Shown piece after piece: positions 1-12,200 of a stretch of 64,000 bases of DNA (position 1 is its first letter; the number at the start of each line of letters is the position of its first letter). The stretch comes from Mycteria americana (lineage: Eukaryota > Chordata > Aves > Ciconiiformes > Ciconiidae). The notes under the pieces are model-generated. The model was not told where the DNA came from. It was given only the letters and a program-made list of their open reading frames with translations, and searched no databases. The stretch covers positions 1,180,501 through 1,244,500 of the forward strand of contig NC_134367.1 of the NCBI RefSeq assembly GCF_035582795.1, written 5' to 3'. A program made the translations under genes and the position numbers.

Positions 1-499
1 CCTATTGAGGTATAAATTTTTTCAGAGTTATTTAGACTCTTCGTATCATTTGTCAAGTTAAACGACAACTCTTTTGCACAACGGGAACTGAAAATGCTTG
101 CTCGCAGTGGGAGAAATAGTAAATTGGCTTTATTATGAAGACTGAAAACTCTTGTGCACAGTCATGTCACTTGTGGAGTTTGAACTCACCTCATGTCTTA
201 TTAAAGAGAGTATTATAATTAAACTTTGTAACTGTTTAAAGCATAATATTGGGCTCATTAATGCAACTTTTTAAAATGGAAATGTCTTTAATTTATAGGA
301 GACCTTAACTTGTAATTACAGCTCTTGGACCAGAATTATGAGCACCTACTTTTAAACATGCCGAGCTATTCTTGGTGCACCTCTGAGCTATTTTTGTTGC
401 AAGCAACTTAAACCAGAGCACAACCACCTGCCCGTTCGTGGGGTGCACGTGACGGTCTCCCTCTATCGTGGTGCAGTAACGTGGCTCTTTCTCTTCCAG
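1..499 (+). other. SELENOI: SELENOI intron (part)
   Basis: This AT-rich stretch lies upstream of the first visible SELENOI exon and shows no open frame resembling the protein. It ends in a pyrimidine-rich tract and an AG at 498-499, so it is read as the 3' part of an intron. I see no repeat or RNA gene in it. Confidence 0.6.
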
Positions 500-3400
500 T
501 TTGCGCGCTCTCTGTGACGCTGCCAATGAGCCTCTATAACTTCTACAAGTAAGTTTCTGCATCCTCAAGTCTCCCTCCCTGCGCTAGCACCTTTGCAAGA
601 ACCCCCAAAGCCTCTTAGGACTTGGTTTCCTTAGTAGTTTTCAGACGACTGTTTTCAGTGTGGCGAAGTGGCTCGGACACACCAGAAGGTCCCAGTTTGC
701 AGGGTGCACTGGGAGGAGTGGGCTGGCAGCCTGCTCAGCAGGGTCTTGCAGAAGGGCCCCCAGCTTTTGTAGGCTTATCCTGTTGGCCATAACCCAGAGA
801 GCCAGACAACCTTGCAGGTGCCTCTTCAAATCAGGAGTTTTTTGGGTTAACAATGAAGGTGTGCATCTTCCTCGTCTGACCGTGGTTATGACTGATATCA
901 GCAGTTTTGGGTAGTAGAATGGCGAATGAGATTTTGCAGCCCTCTCCTGAAGGCAGGGACCAGGTATTTCTCAGCTGTGGTTCCATGTATTTTAATTTCT
1001 TTGCTTGTGTTTCAGGGCCTATAAAAATAACACCTTGAAGCACCACTCTGTGTATGAAATCATGCTGCCACTGGTATCCCCAGTGTTGCTGTTCCTGCTC
1101 TGCACCACGTGGATCTTCGTGTCCCCAACAGACATCCTGGAGGTGCATCCCAGGCTCTTCTATTTCATGGTTGGAACAGCCTTCGCTAACATTTCTGTAA
1201 GCAGCTTTTGCTTTATGCTCCAGTTTATCCCCTGGGGACCGTGAAGCCTCCCAGGACGCTTGGGAGGCAGGAAGAAAAAGACCAGCTCAAATGTGAGGAG
1301 AGAAGGGGATTAACTTAACAGCTTTTCTATTTTGCTATGATTGAAAGAACAAACAGGAAAGGAGATGGGGTTTGGGGTCTGCGAATTTTGTGCTGCAGCT
1401 CTCGCTCTTGAGAAACTAGAGAATTAGTTAAACTGAGTGTGTTTACACACGCATGCATCCTCTGTGTTGTAAATAGCAAACTGCTAATACAAAAGGAGTT
1501 CCTGCTTCCTTTTTTGGGATAAACTTAAAATGTGGGGGACTAAAGCTTTTGTCAAAATGTGATTTAGCTGCATATTGCATCTGTGCTTGCTTGAGACCTT
1601 TAACAAAGGCACCTGTGCTCGTCACCTCAGACACGTGGCTGAGCAGCTCTGTGTGTCCATGCCCTGGGTCCAGCAGCTCACGCTGCTGCGTGGCAGGATT
1701 TTCTGCTGATCGTGCAGGTAATGCTGGTAAGGCTCGGTCAGCTCAAGGGAACTCCTTTTTCTCTTAAAGATGCCCTTGATACCTGTTTCCCTATTACCTC
1801 CCTGCCTCACGGGGCTTTGCTCTGTTTGTCCCACAGGAATTCTAATGCAAAGAAAGATCCCGAGTGAGAAACTCGGGGAAACCGTGTGATGGTAGTTGTA
1901 AGCGCAGACGACTGGTATATGTACACGTGTGAGCGTCCTCTCTGCACTGTGGACAGCTCTGGGCTTGCAGAGTCGATACCGGGTGCAAGCTCTGACAGCT
2001 TTCTCTTCCTGTAGTGCCAACTGATCGTCTGTCAGATGAGCAGCACACGCTGCCAGCCTCTGAACTGGATGCTGCTCCCCATAGCGGCGGTGCTCTTCGT
2101 GGTGATGTCCAGGTTCGCGCCGAACAGCGAAACACTTCTCCTCTACTTGTTAACTGCTTTCCTCACCCTGGCGCACATCCACTACGGAGTGGTCGTGGTA
2201 GGTGAACTCAGCGTGTGGGCTTCGGGCTTGGCTGCCGTGCTCTTGACTGCAGGCTTTGCTTGGGTGCTGCTGCTGTTTGGGGCAGAGAATACTCCGCTTA
2301 GAAACGGGAATGTCAGTGGGAATGGCTCTCTGTGTCACGCCGTCTGTGACCACATGAAACTTGAGCTGACTTCCTTGTGAGAGGCTTGTGCGGGCTGTCG
2401 CGTGGGTTTGAAGCAAGCTTCGTGCAATGTGACGGGGGGCTGTTGTACCAGAGATTAGTTTGAAACAAATACTTGCATCTCTGCTGCCGTGTTTAACTCA
2501 TCCTGGCTGCAGTTGCAGCTTAGAGACCAGCTTGGATGTAAGCCAGCAAGGATGACCCGCAGCCTTGGGCAGTGAGAAGGGTGGCTCCAGTAGATACGCG
2601 GAACGGCAGATCCTGTGTCTGCATGTTGGGCAGGAGTGCTTAATTTGGGAGTCTTAGTAAAAAAAGTTAAACTGCTGTCGGTGTTACTTTGGCTGATGAG
2701 TTCAATCTGCGACCTTGCTGACGTGCCCTGCGCTGGAGTCACTGGGAGAGCCAGGATGGAGGGGACATGTCCCTGCTAGGGAACGTGGGGGCACTGCAGC
2801 TGCTTTACCTTCTCCCCTGCTGCAGGGACTGTGTAGAGATCCAGCGACCAATTTGCTCCCCTTGCTCTGTGCCAGCTCTGCCTGGCTCCCTGAGTTTTGA
2901 TTGAGAGAGAAAACAAACTCGGAGGAGACCGAGTCCTGTTAGAAATGCCCCAGGAAGCTGCTGAGGAACTAGGGCAAGGGACCCCATGTCCCCTGCGGAG
3001 CTGGCCGCTGCCACGTGTGTACACCCTCCTTGGGAAGCCCTGTCCCCTGGGAACCCCAGCTCTTAGTGTGCAGCCTCCAGAGTCAGGTTTGAACTGTAAT
3101 TACAGCAAAGAAGTAATAGGCAGGTTGTCTTGTCTTTCCAATTAGTGTAATGAGGCTTCTATGCAAGAGGGATTTGAATAGCTAAGAAGCTTAAATAAAT
3201 TTCGTCTTGGAATCATAGCTGGAGATGGGGGATTGACCAGATGGTGTAATCCTCTCCGGTCTGCCCAGGCTTGCCCATGCCCTGCAGTGAGCTTCTCACT
3301 GCTCTGCTCCCCTGAGTTTGTGTTCCCCTCATTTCCCCCCACCTCCAGCTTTCCAAGGGCCCATCTGCGCAGCCTTCTCTTCCAGGATAAAAGAGCCTTT

Positions 3401-4459
3401 TTTGACTTGAAGAGCCTTTTTAAGGCTCTTGTGACTGGGACATAATCCCAAACTGCTCTGAATTTGGGAGCAGCGATTGGGAGTAAACCCTCTGCCCTGA
3501 CTCTGTGCCCAGCTCAGCCTCTGGTGCTGCTCAGCCCTGCTCGTTTTGGTTCTGCGATGACTGTTACCTTGCGGTCACCAGATGCTGGTGCCACACCATC
3601 TGTTTTACCCTTCTGCGGGTGGTTCTCTGAACCACGCCTGAAAGCTCGTTTCGTGGTGCAGCTCTCGGTCCTCTGTTGTTTTCTCATGTCCTCAAAAGAG
3701 GTGGTGAAAGCTTCTTCCAAAGGCTGGTGTAAAAGGTGCCTGCTTATCCCAAACCTGGTGTTGGGTTCCCCTCCTCCCTGTAACCCTCCTGTGTGTGGTC
3801 TTCATGGTCAATGCGAAGTACTCGACCCCAGTTTGAATTGCAAATGGATTCAGGGAGCAATTTTTCACATCGATATCTGAGATTATCAAATTAATTTATG
3901 CGAAGTATTAACAATTCTACTGGGAGGGGCAGAGAGGGAGCAGTACCGCAGGGTGAAATCCTGCGTGCCTGGGCTCTGGGCAGGCGTTGGTAAGTCCGCT
4001 CCCGGACAGACCAGGCTGTTACTTGGCAAGGGGTGGGAAGGGAGCAAGGCTGCACCTTGCAGGGCCCACATGCCTGGCTGGCCCCGACGTCGGGCTGGCA
4101 GGGATGGGGCTCAGTGCCTGGGCAGGGCAGGCTGGCTGGCCCCACAGCACAAGGCAGAGGCTGTGGTCCAGATCTGCTGCGCGCGTGGGGAGCGTGTAGG
4201 GTGGGCAATGGTGGGGAAGATGGTGCAGGAAGGTGGCAGGGCTTTGTCGGCCACACAGGGAACTGGTCTGGTGCTCTGCCTGCTTTCCTCCTTGTCCCTC
4301 CGAGCATTGCTAACCCAGTCCTGTTGTCTGCCTTGTCCCCAGGTGAGCCAGCTGAGCAGGCACTTCAATATACGGCCCTTCTCGCTAAAGAAGCCCACGC
4401 CAGATTGACTAGGAGTGGAGGAAGAGAAAATCGGCTTGCGGTCTGCAGAAGTACTGTAA
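500..4459 (+). CDS. SELENOI: Selenoprotein I (ethanolaminephosphotransferase 1), last four coding exons
   Basis: SELENOI transfers phosphoethanolamine from CDP-ethanolamine to diacylglycerol or alkylacylglycerol, the last step of the Kennedy pathway, in ER/Golgi membranes. Four exons join in frame: 500-548, 1016-1196, 2015-2197 and 4343-4459, each with AG/GT borders. They encode the C-terminal multi-pass membrane half: [10 protein letters not shown], then [12 protein letters not shown], then [13 protein letters not shown], then [13 protein letters not shown], then LTLAHIHYG. The last exon reads [10 protein letters not shown], an in-frame TGA, then [10 protein letters not shown] and a TAA at 4457-4459. 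The TGA sits where vertebrate SELENOI has selenocysteine, which separates this gene from the related CEPT1 and CHPT1. The catalytic CDP-alcohol phosphotransferase motif lies in exons outside the window. Phases agree across all three junctions. The tail after the Sec codon, ending SAEVL, is slightly longer than the human one as I remember it. Confidence 0.95.
4406..4408 (+). other. SELENOI: Selenocysteine codon (in-frame TGA)
   Basis: The TGA lies between codons for PTPD and [10 protein letters not shown]. The frame stays open after it for 16 codons to a TAA. The flanking residues match the known Sec site of SELENOI, so this is recoding and not a premature stop. Confidence 0.93.
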
Positions 4460-4715
4460 ATAACTGCTGCAAATACCTGTAAATACTTCAACCATCACCA
4501 CAGATCTAAACCTATCCTCTGGACAGACATCAGGGCAAAGTACGCACGGTATCCGGTGCAGCCAGGGCAGGACTGGCACGGGGCAGCCCCCGCTGCTGTT
4601 CGAATGCAAGCTTTCGGTTTTGGGTGAAACTGGACGAGGAGGGTAGCCTTTCAGGTCGCTATTACTGTATATTAGACCAGCTGAATGTTCCCAGTGAAAC
4701 CTCAGACTCCAGCTC

Positions 4716-4763
4716 TTGCTCAGGTAAAGCTGGTTGGGGATGCAAATGGCTTTACCTGAGCAA
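4716..4763 (+). repeat. Perfect 15-bp inverted repeat (hairpin) in the 3' UTR
   Basis: The arms 4716-4730 and 4749-4763 are exact reverse complements over 15 bp, around an 18-nt loop (4731-4748). The fold lacks the ATGA and opposing GA of a SECIS core, so it is not the SECIS. It could be an RNA structural element or a short palindromic insertion. Confidence 0.7.
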
Positions 4764-5701
4764 AGCATCTTGACCTGTCACCAAAACCAACATAACAGTG
4801 GGTTTCTACAAGGTCAGGGGAACATCCTGGTGGTCAGGGGAGTTCCTGTCTGTCCCTAACCCTGCTAGACAGCCCTTGTCCTGGGCTGGTGCTTAGGGAG
4901 CAGGTGGTGACAGTTCTCCCACATTCTGTCCTGCCTTCCTGCATTCACCTATTTGGGCAAATACTTGCACCTTTTTTTTTTTTTTTTTTAAGAGGAAAAA
5001 AAGAACAACACACAAAACTTCTAGTAATATTCTACTTGGGGAGGCTTAGAAAATCAGGGCTCAATTTCCTGTAAAAGTGGGAAGGTGGCTTCTGCCTCCC
5101 CTGCTCGAGCTGTGGGTACCTGGGACCACATCTCGACCGTGTTCCTGTCTGTCCGTGTGCGTCCCTGCCTGGGAGCGGGGTCTGGGCTCCAGTCGGCAGC
5201 AGAAAGTGGCTTACGCCAGCCTGTCTGACACAGAGCCACGCTCCCCCCTCTTCCTACCCGTATGAACTTGCTGTTTCAGGTCGGCTCCGCTGGGTCATTG
5301 CACGCTGCCTGAGCCTCTTCTTTTGTAGCAGCACAGCCAGGCTCAGTCTGCACATCGCCCTTCCCGCCAGACCATCAACGGCAGCAAATCCACCGCTTAG
5401 AGAAGCACCTTAATAAGTGTTGTGTTGGTTGTGTGTGCACTTTCAGAAAGCTCACAGGCGTGTGTGTGGTGGGGTCCTTTCCAAATATCCCTTTCTTTTC
5501 AAAACCGTTGTCCCCAGCAGCTGCATGTCTCATCCAGGGATATATTTGTTTACTGTCCATTTGCAAAGTACATGTTTGCATTGGTTTTGGTTTTGTGTTT
5601 TTTTTTTTTTTTTTTTAACTTGTTTTTGTAATTGAGTTAGAGTGGGGTGGTGAAGACTGAATGCTGATTTTCTTTTCTGTTCACTTTATTTAATGAAGAC
5701 C

Positions 5702-5751
5702 TGTGCTTGAATGAAGAGTGTAGCTTAAACCCAGGCTCTGGAAAGGCTGCA
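5702..5751 (+). promoter_or_regulatory. Weak SECIS candidate
   Basis: ATGA at 5711-5714 is followed 12 nt later by AAA (5727-5729) and 10 nt after that by GGAA (5740-5743). The flanks 5702-5708 and 5744-5751 can form a helix with one bulge. This has roughly the geometry of a SECIS: a lower helix, a quartet with tandem G.A pairs, an upper helix and an apical A run. The upper helix has several mismatches, so this is only the best-looking site I found between the stop codon and 6.2 kb. Confidence 0.28.
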
Positions 5752-6215
5752 TCCGGAAGTGAACAAGCACAGCAGATTGTGCATATGTAATCTACCATGG
5801 GAACAAAGTCGCTTATACACTGATTATTGTGCAGCGTGGTTTGTAGAAGCTTGGTCACAGCATTTTCCTTCTGCAGGTGAAGACTCCTCCTGCTTTAGGA
5901 AACCTTCAAAGTGTAACTACTATTTAATGCTTTTTCTTTTGTAAATTTGAATCATTGTCATGCAGACTATGAGACTTGAAACCCTGAGGCAAGCTCAGGA
6001 TCCTGAGGTGCGATGTCTCACGGTACGCCCTGTGAGGAGCGAGCCGGTGCGTTCCTCTGGGCTGACGGTGCGGGAGGGCTCTGCTGAACGTCTGTATGCT
6101 CACGCGTCTGTACGGCCACGACGCGTCTGGGAAGGGCGGCTAATCTGGGAGAGGGGGCAAATGGTGTTCAGAGTTTATTTAATAAAGTAGCTTACTTCTA
6201 TATATTTTACTGACG

Positions 6216-9200
6216 TTGTACAGAAAAAAAAACCCCCAAGTGTACAAAGAATTGGGCTGCGCTTGAATTTTTGACTCTTGCTATTTAATGAAATATAATT
6301 ATGAAGGGAGATAAATTTAAGTAACGCTCGCACAAGAATTACAGGGAATCTTAAAATGGGACACGAAACTTATCTATGGGACGTGTTCGGATAGCAAAAT
6401 GGTGCTAGCAGCACTGACAAAAAGTGGAGCTTGGATGATTTACTTTCTAGCGATGTGTTGGCAGGACCAGGGAATAACTGAGCGGTTCCCTCAGGCTTTC
6501 AGCTGAGCTCTGGGGTCCCAAGCCTGGAGCTTGCCTCGTCCTGTCTCTTCCCAGTAGCATTACTGGGCCAGTGCTAATGCTGTGAGAAGTTGTCTGATCT
6601 TAAATCTTAGGAAGTCACTTTGTCTCCGTAATACAGTGTTTGTCTGCTGTCTCACCTAGCTGTGAGCTGGTACGCTTTTGCAGCACGTAATATACCCTGA
6701 AAAACCCCTTTGTGAAGTTACAAACGTGGGGAAGCAGGGCTTCCTCTCTACAATCCTGCAAATACTCGTCGTGCTGTAGGAGAAAGATCTCTCTTAAAAA
6801 CTGGAACCACTTCCTGTCTGCCTAAAAAGGCTTTTATCTTTGGAGAGTCCTGGATTTTTGGTGCCTTAATTTATTGCACCTTGAAACTAGAAAAATATCT
6901 CCTTAAATCAGTGCTGGAAAACAGGCTCGCTTGTCTCCAGTGCCACCAGGCTTGTGGCGGAGGAAGGAGAGAGCAGGCCTGGTCTCAGTGCACACGCGAC
7001 TGTTCCCGACTCGTGCTGCTGCGAAGCTGGGGGGGTTTCTGTTTGGGCTGTTGGAAATTCTGTGATTTCTGCTCCCAGATTCTGGGAGGGGAATGGAAAC
7101 AAACAGAAAGACCAAACCATCTTGCCATGGTGGGGTGTGGCATGCTGAGAAACAAACTATTTATTGATAATAATGGTTTTAAGTCTTAAGAATAAATGTA
7201 TTCCTGGCTAACAGCATCTGAGGGTAATTGTGTTATGGTGGTGGTTGCTTGCCTTGCTGGCTCGGCTCTGTCCTTGCGGCAGGACGTGCTGCTCCTCGGG
7301 ACGGGACAGAGTCCTGCGCAGGCTGGGTAGGACGCGCGCTCGCTCCTCAGCTCCTCCTGTCCGGTAGTTGAGAGCTGATCCGTGTTGTCTCTTCTTCCAG
7401 GGATACTGTTAATCATATTTTCTTAATTACTGATGGACCTGCTGAGTTGATAATAGGATTGTCTTATGCTTTCCTACATCTGTTTTGCACATTTTATCTC
7501 AATACAGAGTATTACCAGGAAAAAAACCTGTTCAGGGAGAGGTGCAGTCCTTCAAGACCTGCTGGGATGTCGGTCTCCGGGCCTCGGGCTCCAGGCAGGT
7601 CCCTGTGCCGTGGGAAGAGGTGGCCAGCGCTGCCAGCTGCTCCTGGTCCTCGCCACGCCGGGGCCGGTCAGCCTTCGCTCTGAAGCAGGTTTCTGTGGGA
7701 GCCTGGGACACGCCAGTCTGTCGGCACAGGACTTGCGTAGCCGAGGCGAGCAGTGGCCTCGCTTGCAGCCTTTTTCATCTCGGTCTTGTGGTTCGTATCA
7801 CAGCTCCTGCCTCTGCACCGATCCAGGGCCCTAGCGCAGGAGTTCACGAGCGGAGCCGGGGCTGGGGTGAAGTGCAGATTTTGGGACTTCCTGGGGTTTG
7901 GGCAAAACTGGCCATCGCACTAAAAGCGACATTTTACAAGTACAAATGCTGCGGCTGACCTGCGGACCTACAAACGAGCACCTACGCGCTGTGGTTTTAG
8001 CTTGTTCCTTCCTCCGGTGTCTGTGCCACAATTAACTCCTCTCTGCTGCGGTCAGTCGTTGCAGGGGCTCGGCAGCAGCCTCTCCTCTCGTAAACAGGCG
8101 GCTGTATCAGGCGGCTTTGCCAGAGCCAGGGGAGCAGCACGTTGTAAGCACGAGCTTCTAAGGCTCTGGAAACATATATTTAAGCTCCTTAAATAGAGCT
8201 GGCCTGATGTTACCTCCCGGCTGCGTTGAGTACCTGCGGTTGGTAGTCTGAGAGCTGTTTTGATCTCAGGTCAGTTGTAGCAAGGCCCCTAAACTCTTCT
8301 CCTGTGAGAGCATCTGTGCCTGCTTGTGATAGACCTGGAGAGTCTCTAGAGAGGTAGAGCTTTTTGGAAACTAGCTCAAATCTTTTTTTTTTCTTTTTTT
8401 TTTCTTTTTTTTTTTTCCCCCCATACACGGGTCCAAGGGAACAGTTGATTTTTGTGCAAACGCAAGCTGTAGCTGAGCTCTGGTCACCTTAGTTTATGGC
8501 AAAACTGTGCCATAAATGTGGGGTTTCTGTATCCTTCCGAAACCTGCAGGAACTTCCCCGAAGCAGAGTCTTGTTTCCAGTTGTCCCTTTTTGCTTAGCG
8601 TGCGTCACTCGCTTGAGAAGTGGGAATCCTTCAGCGCACCAGCCTTCCCTTACGCAGCCCCATCCCCAAACCTTTCAGTGCGGCGTGTCGGCCTTGCTGG
8701 GGTGCCGCTGGCCAGCGGCGGTGATGGAGCTGGGTCAGCTAAAAGCTCGTTTACTCTTTGCTTTTCTAACGCAGATCTGCAGCCCTGGCGTGGGGTTGCC
8801 AACCTGATTCATCCTGCTTTTGCCCACCTATTCTACCTTGCTGTGCTGTGTCGAAGCGGTGGCCGAGGTGACGTGGAGGCTGCTCTTGGTGGGACGTGCT
8901 GACGCTGGGTGCTACGCTGACCTCTCTGCTTCTGGAAAAGGTCACTGTTAGTTTGTAGAAGACCCTTTGGCCCATCGAGGTGTGGTCAGATCTGGCTTGA
9001 GAGGTCTCTAGGCTGGTCTCTGAGGAAGTGGTCAGGGTGTCAGTGCCCTGGGAGCAGAGGTTCTTGGTGAAATTCTCTGCTCACCCTCCAAGGTGCCGTT
9101 CATCTCAGCCAGCGGCGTCTGTGGTGGCTGTTTGGTAGGAGCTCATGCTGTGCTTCATGTTGGAGGCCTCATTAATCAAAATCGTCCACCCCGCTCCCCC

Positions 9201-12200
9201 CGGCAGTGTTTCAGACTGACCCGCTTCTGTCCCTCTAGTTTCCAGCTGAAATGGATGCTGGTTTTGGTAGTGGTGCATGTTGTGCTGGTGCCAGCGCCTC
9301 TGGAAGAGGAGGGTGGTGGGTCCCAGGCTGGTTTTGGCTCTGGTCTTCTGAGTGAGTGCTGAATCCTGCTCTTCTCCAGCTGTAACCCTGCACCTAAAGG
9401 CAAACCAAGGCAGCAGCGTCAAACCCGATCCGTAGAGGGGCTCCATGGGGTGAACTGGAGCATTTCAGACTCAACCCTTGCATCTGAGTGGCTTTGCAAA
9501 CAGTCCTGGCTCTCTGGGCTCTTTCCACTGGGCCCCTGGTATTAGTGCAGGACAGGGAGCTTCTCTGCAACCCTTCAGAGCATCTTTGAGGGCCTGTGTC
9601 CCTGTGGCTGTTCAGTTTTCCTGGGCAGGGTGGGGAAGGAGTTGGTGATGCTGCCCCGACCTTCTAGGAACAAGTTTGGAGGCACTGACTGGACTCTGCC
9701 GCCCGGTCTTCTCCCGCTGACCAGCGTAGCTTCTGCGCAGCGGGGCTGGAGAGCCAGTGCTGCTGCCCTGGTTCCTGGGGCTGCGGGGGCTGTGAAATGA
9801 TGCAGGGAAAGACGCGTTTGGTGCTTGTGCTGGTGTGGTTTGGTTCTGTCCCTTCCCCGTTGAGCCTTTCTGAGGAGCTGCCGTCAGTGGGGGCCTGGCG
9901 GCTCCCCCGGGGCTCGGGGTGCTCTGCCAGGCTCCCCGCGGGAGCCGAGCAAGTCCGGTCCCTCTGCGCAGGGTTGCCCCTAAACACAGATCAGATGAAG
10001 CAGCCTGGCCGTGAGCAGCGGTCCCGGCACTGCTGCGGTCCCAGGGACCCCAGCCACTTTCCTGGAAACCTGTCGCTGGGAGTTTAGGTACTGCAGTGGG
10101 TTTGAACTCCAGTCTGTTAAATGCTATTACTGAAATATTTATTGTGTTTAAACCAAACAAAAAAAAAACCCTATTAAAGTTCAGTACAGAATAAAATTTT
10201 CCAAGCCTTTTAATGGTGGTTGTCTTTTTTTTTCTTTCTTTCTGCTGAGCAGGCAGCCCAGCACAAGGGGCAGGTTTGGGCAGCGGGGTCTGGGCTGGAG
10301 CTTTGAGCAACTGTGCCTGCCGTGGCAGAGGTGGAAAAGCTGCTGCGGGCTCTCCCTGGAGCGATGGCTTTTATTCTTCTGCTGTGCCAGGCTGTGGTTG
10401 CGGTGCTTGTCGAGGTTGCTGCAGGGAAGGGAGCGAGCTGGCTGCAGCACGGGGGAGGACTTGGCAGGGAGAAGGCAGCGTTGCCCTGGGCTGTGCCTGC
10501 CCCATGGCACCCTCCTGGGGTAACGGGACCCTGGGAGGTGGTACAGGGACGCAGGGGGTTGCGTGGGGGGGTGCAGCATCCTCTTTTAGCTGAAACACTG
10601 CCCTCCCAAAGGCCTTGACCTGTAGGCTTCTTCCCTTTGCTCTGCCACTTCTGCAGCCAGTGCTGACCCGGGGGTCCCTGAAATCATTGTGTACCCCGGT
10701 AGCATGACTGGGGCGTGCACGGTGAGGAAGAAGAAGGTAGGGTGAAGCAGGGTATGGGCTCGAGGGCAGCGTGCAGAGAGAGGGTTTCTTATGAGCTGCT
10801 CCTTCCCAGCAATGGGGATAGAGCAGTCAGCAGTACTGGGGAGGCTGTGGGTTACAGCTGCTGGGGTGGGTATGGCTATTGCAGGAAGATGAAGCAGTAG
10901 GATGTGGACATGAAAGGTGATGGGACGAGGGAGCAGCACATCCTGCCCCGTTCCTGCCTGGGCAGGGTGCCAGCTGAAAGAGGTGGCACCTCCGACCTCC
11001 CCAGGGCAGGCATCAGGGCTCCTCAGAGGGGAACAGAGTCCCTGTCCCCAGGCACCCTCTCCTCAGGGGTTTGGCCCCTGCTTGCCTCCCCTCCCGGCAG
11101 CAGCTCCCTTGGCAAGGGCCAAGAGCAGCCCTTGCGACGAAGCTGCGCCCTGCGGCAGGGTCTGGATCTGCCCTCGCTGCAGGCTGCTGGGCCCTGCTCT
11201 GCAACACGTGCGCCTAGGTCAGCCCTAAGCCCCGCACGAGTGGTTAAATCTCTAAAGCTCCCTTAGAGTTGGTGCTGCGTTTCCACTGGTGGCTTAGGCA
11301 GACGTGGGGCCGTGGCAACCGGCTGCTCCTGAGGACGGTCTGCCCCAAAATGCGGGCCTTGATATGTGGAGCGGGCAGAGATGCTGCGTTTCACTGGACG
11401 ACCCTTTCCTCCCTCCTTGAAGCCGGGATCACGGCCTGCTTCAGCCACAGCTCATCCGATGTGGTGCTCGCCCCGTCTGCGCGCAGGAAGGTGCCCTGGG
11501 AGAGGGAGGAGGCTGGGGGTCACCAGAAACTGGTGTTTTCCTGCCCTGACAAGTCAGGACTCATCTCTGCACCAACAAAGCTGCCCATGATCACAGCGAG
11601 CTCTTAGCGCTGTCGGCTTCGGTGCTAATCGGGGTGATCCCTGCCTTATCCCTGTGCCAGCGCGGCCGGGGCTGCGCACAGGGGAATAAGCTGCTCTCGG
11701 TGGCTGCGGGCCCCGGGCAGGAGACTGCAGACACCCGATTTAGCCAGGGAGGCTGAGGTCAGGAATTAGGAAGAATGTCCTCGCAAGCCCCAAGCCTGGC
11801 TTTTTGCGGGGGGCAAGCGGAGTCGTGGCCCTCCTGGGTCACCCAGCTTCAGCTCAGGAGGACTGTGCTGGGACGGGGATGGGGAGGTGGCTGGGGACAT
11901 GGTCCTTGCATCGGCCGGTGGCCCAGGGTGGGGAAGGCTGCGGCAGGGGAGGGGAGAGGGGCTGTCTTTTCCCTTCCAAACACGCACCTTGGGGCTGGGG
12001 GGGCATCTTGGTTTGTGGCCACCAAATTGCATCAAAATTCAGCCGGGCGTGGAGGTCTGAATCGCTGCTCTGCCTGTGCAGCTCTGGGCATTCCTGGGAA
12101 GATGCACGGGTGGCACAAGGGCTAAATGGAGAGGAATGAACTGGTGGCAGCTTTGGCTGTCTCCAGGTCGATGTCCCAGGGCAGAAAGCAATGCTCCTGG

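Larger units (their letters stand above)
4460..6215 (+). other. SELENOI: SELENOI 3' UTR
   Basis: This non-coding stretch follows the SELENOI stop. It contains an 18-nt T run at 4972-4989, a 19-nt T run at 5598-5616 and a perfect hairpin at 4716-4763. AATAAA at about 6180-6185, in a T-rich and A-rich context, is a plausible polyadenylation signal. The true 3' end could lie further right, because other AATAAA copies occur (for example near 7191). Confidence 0.55.

Noticed and set aside
4716-4763. Hairpin as the SECIS element
   Set aside because: It is a perfect Watson-Crick helix without the ATGA/GA quartet or the apical A pair that a SECIS needs.
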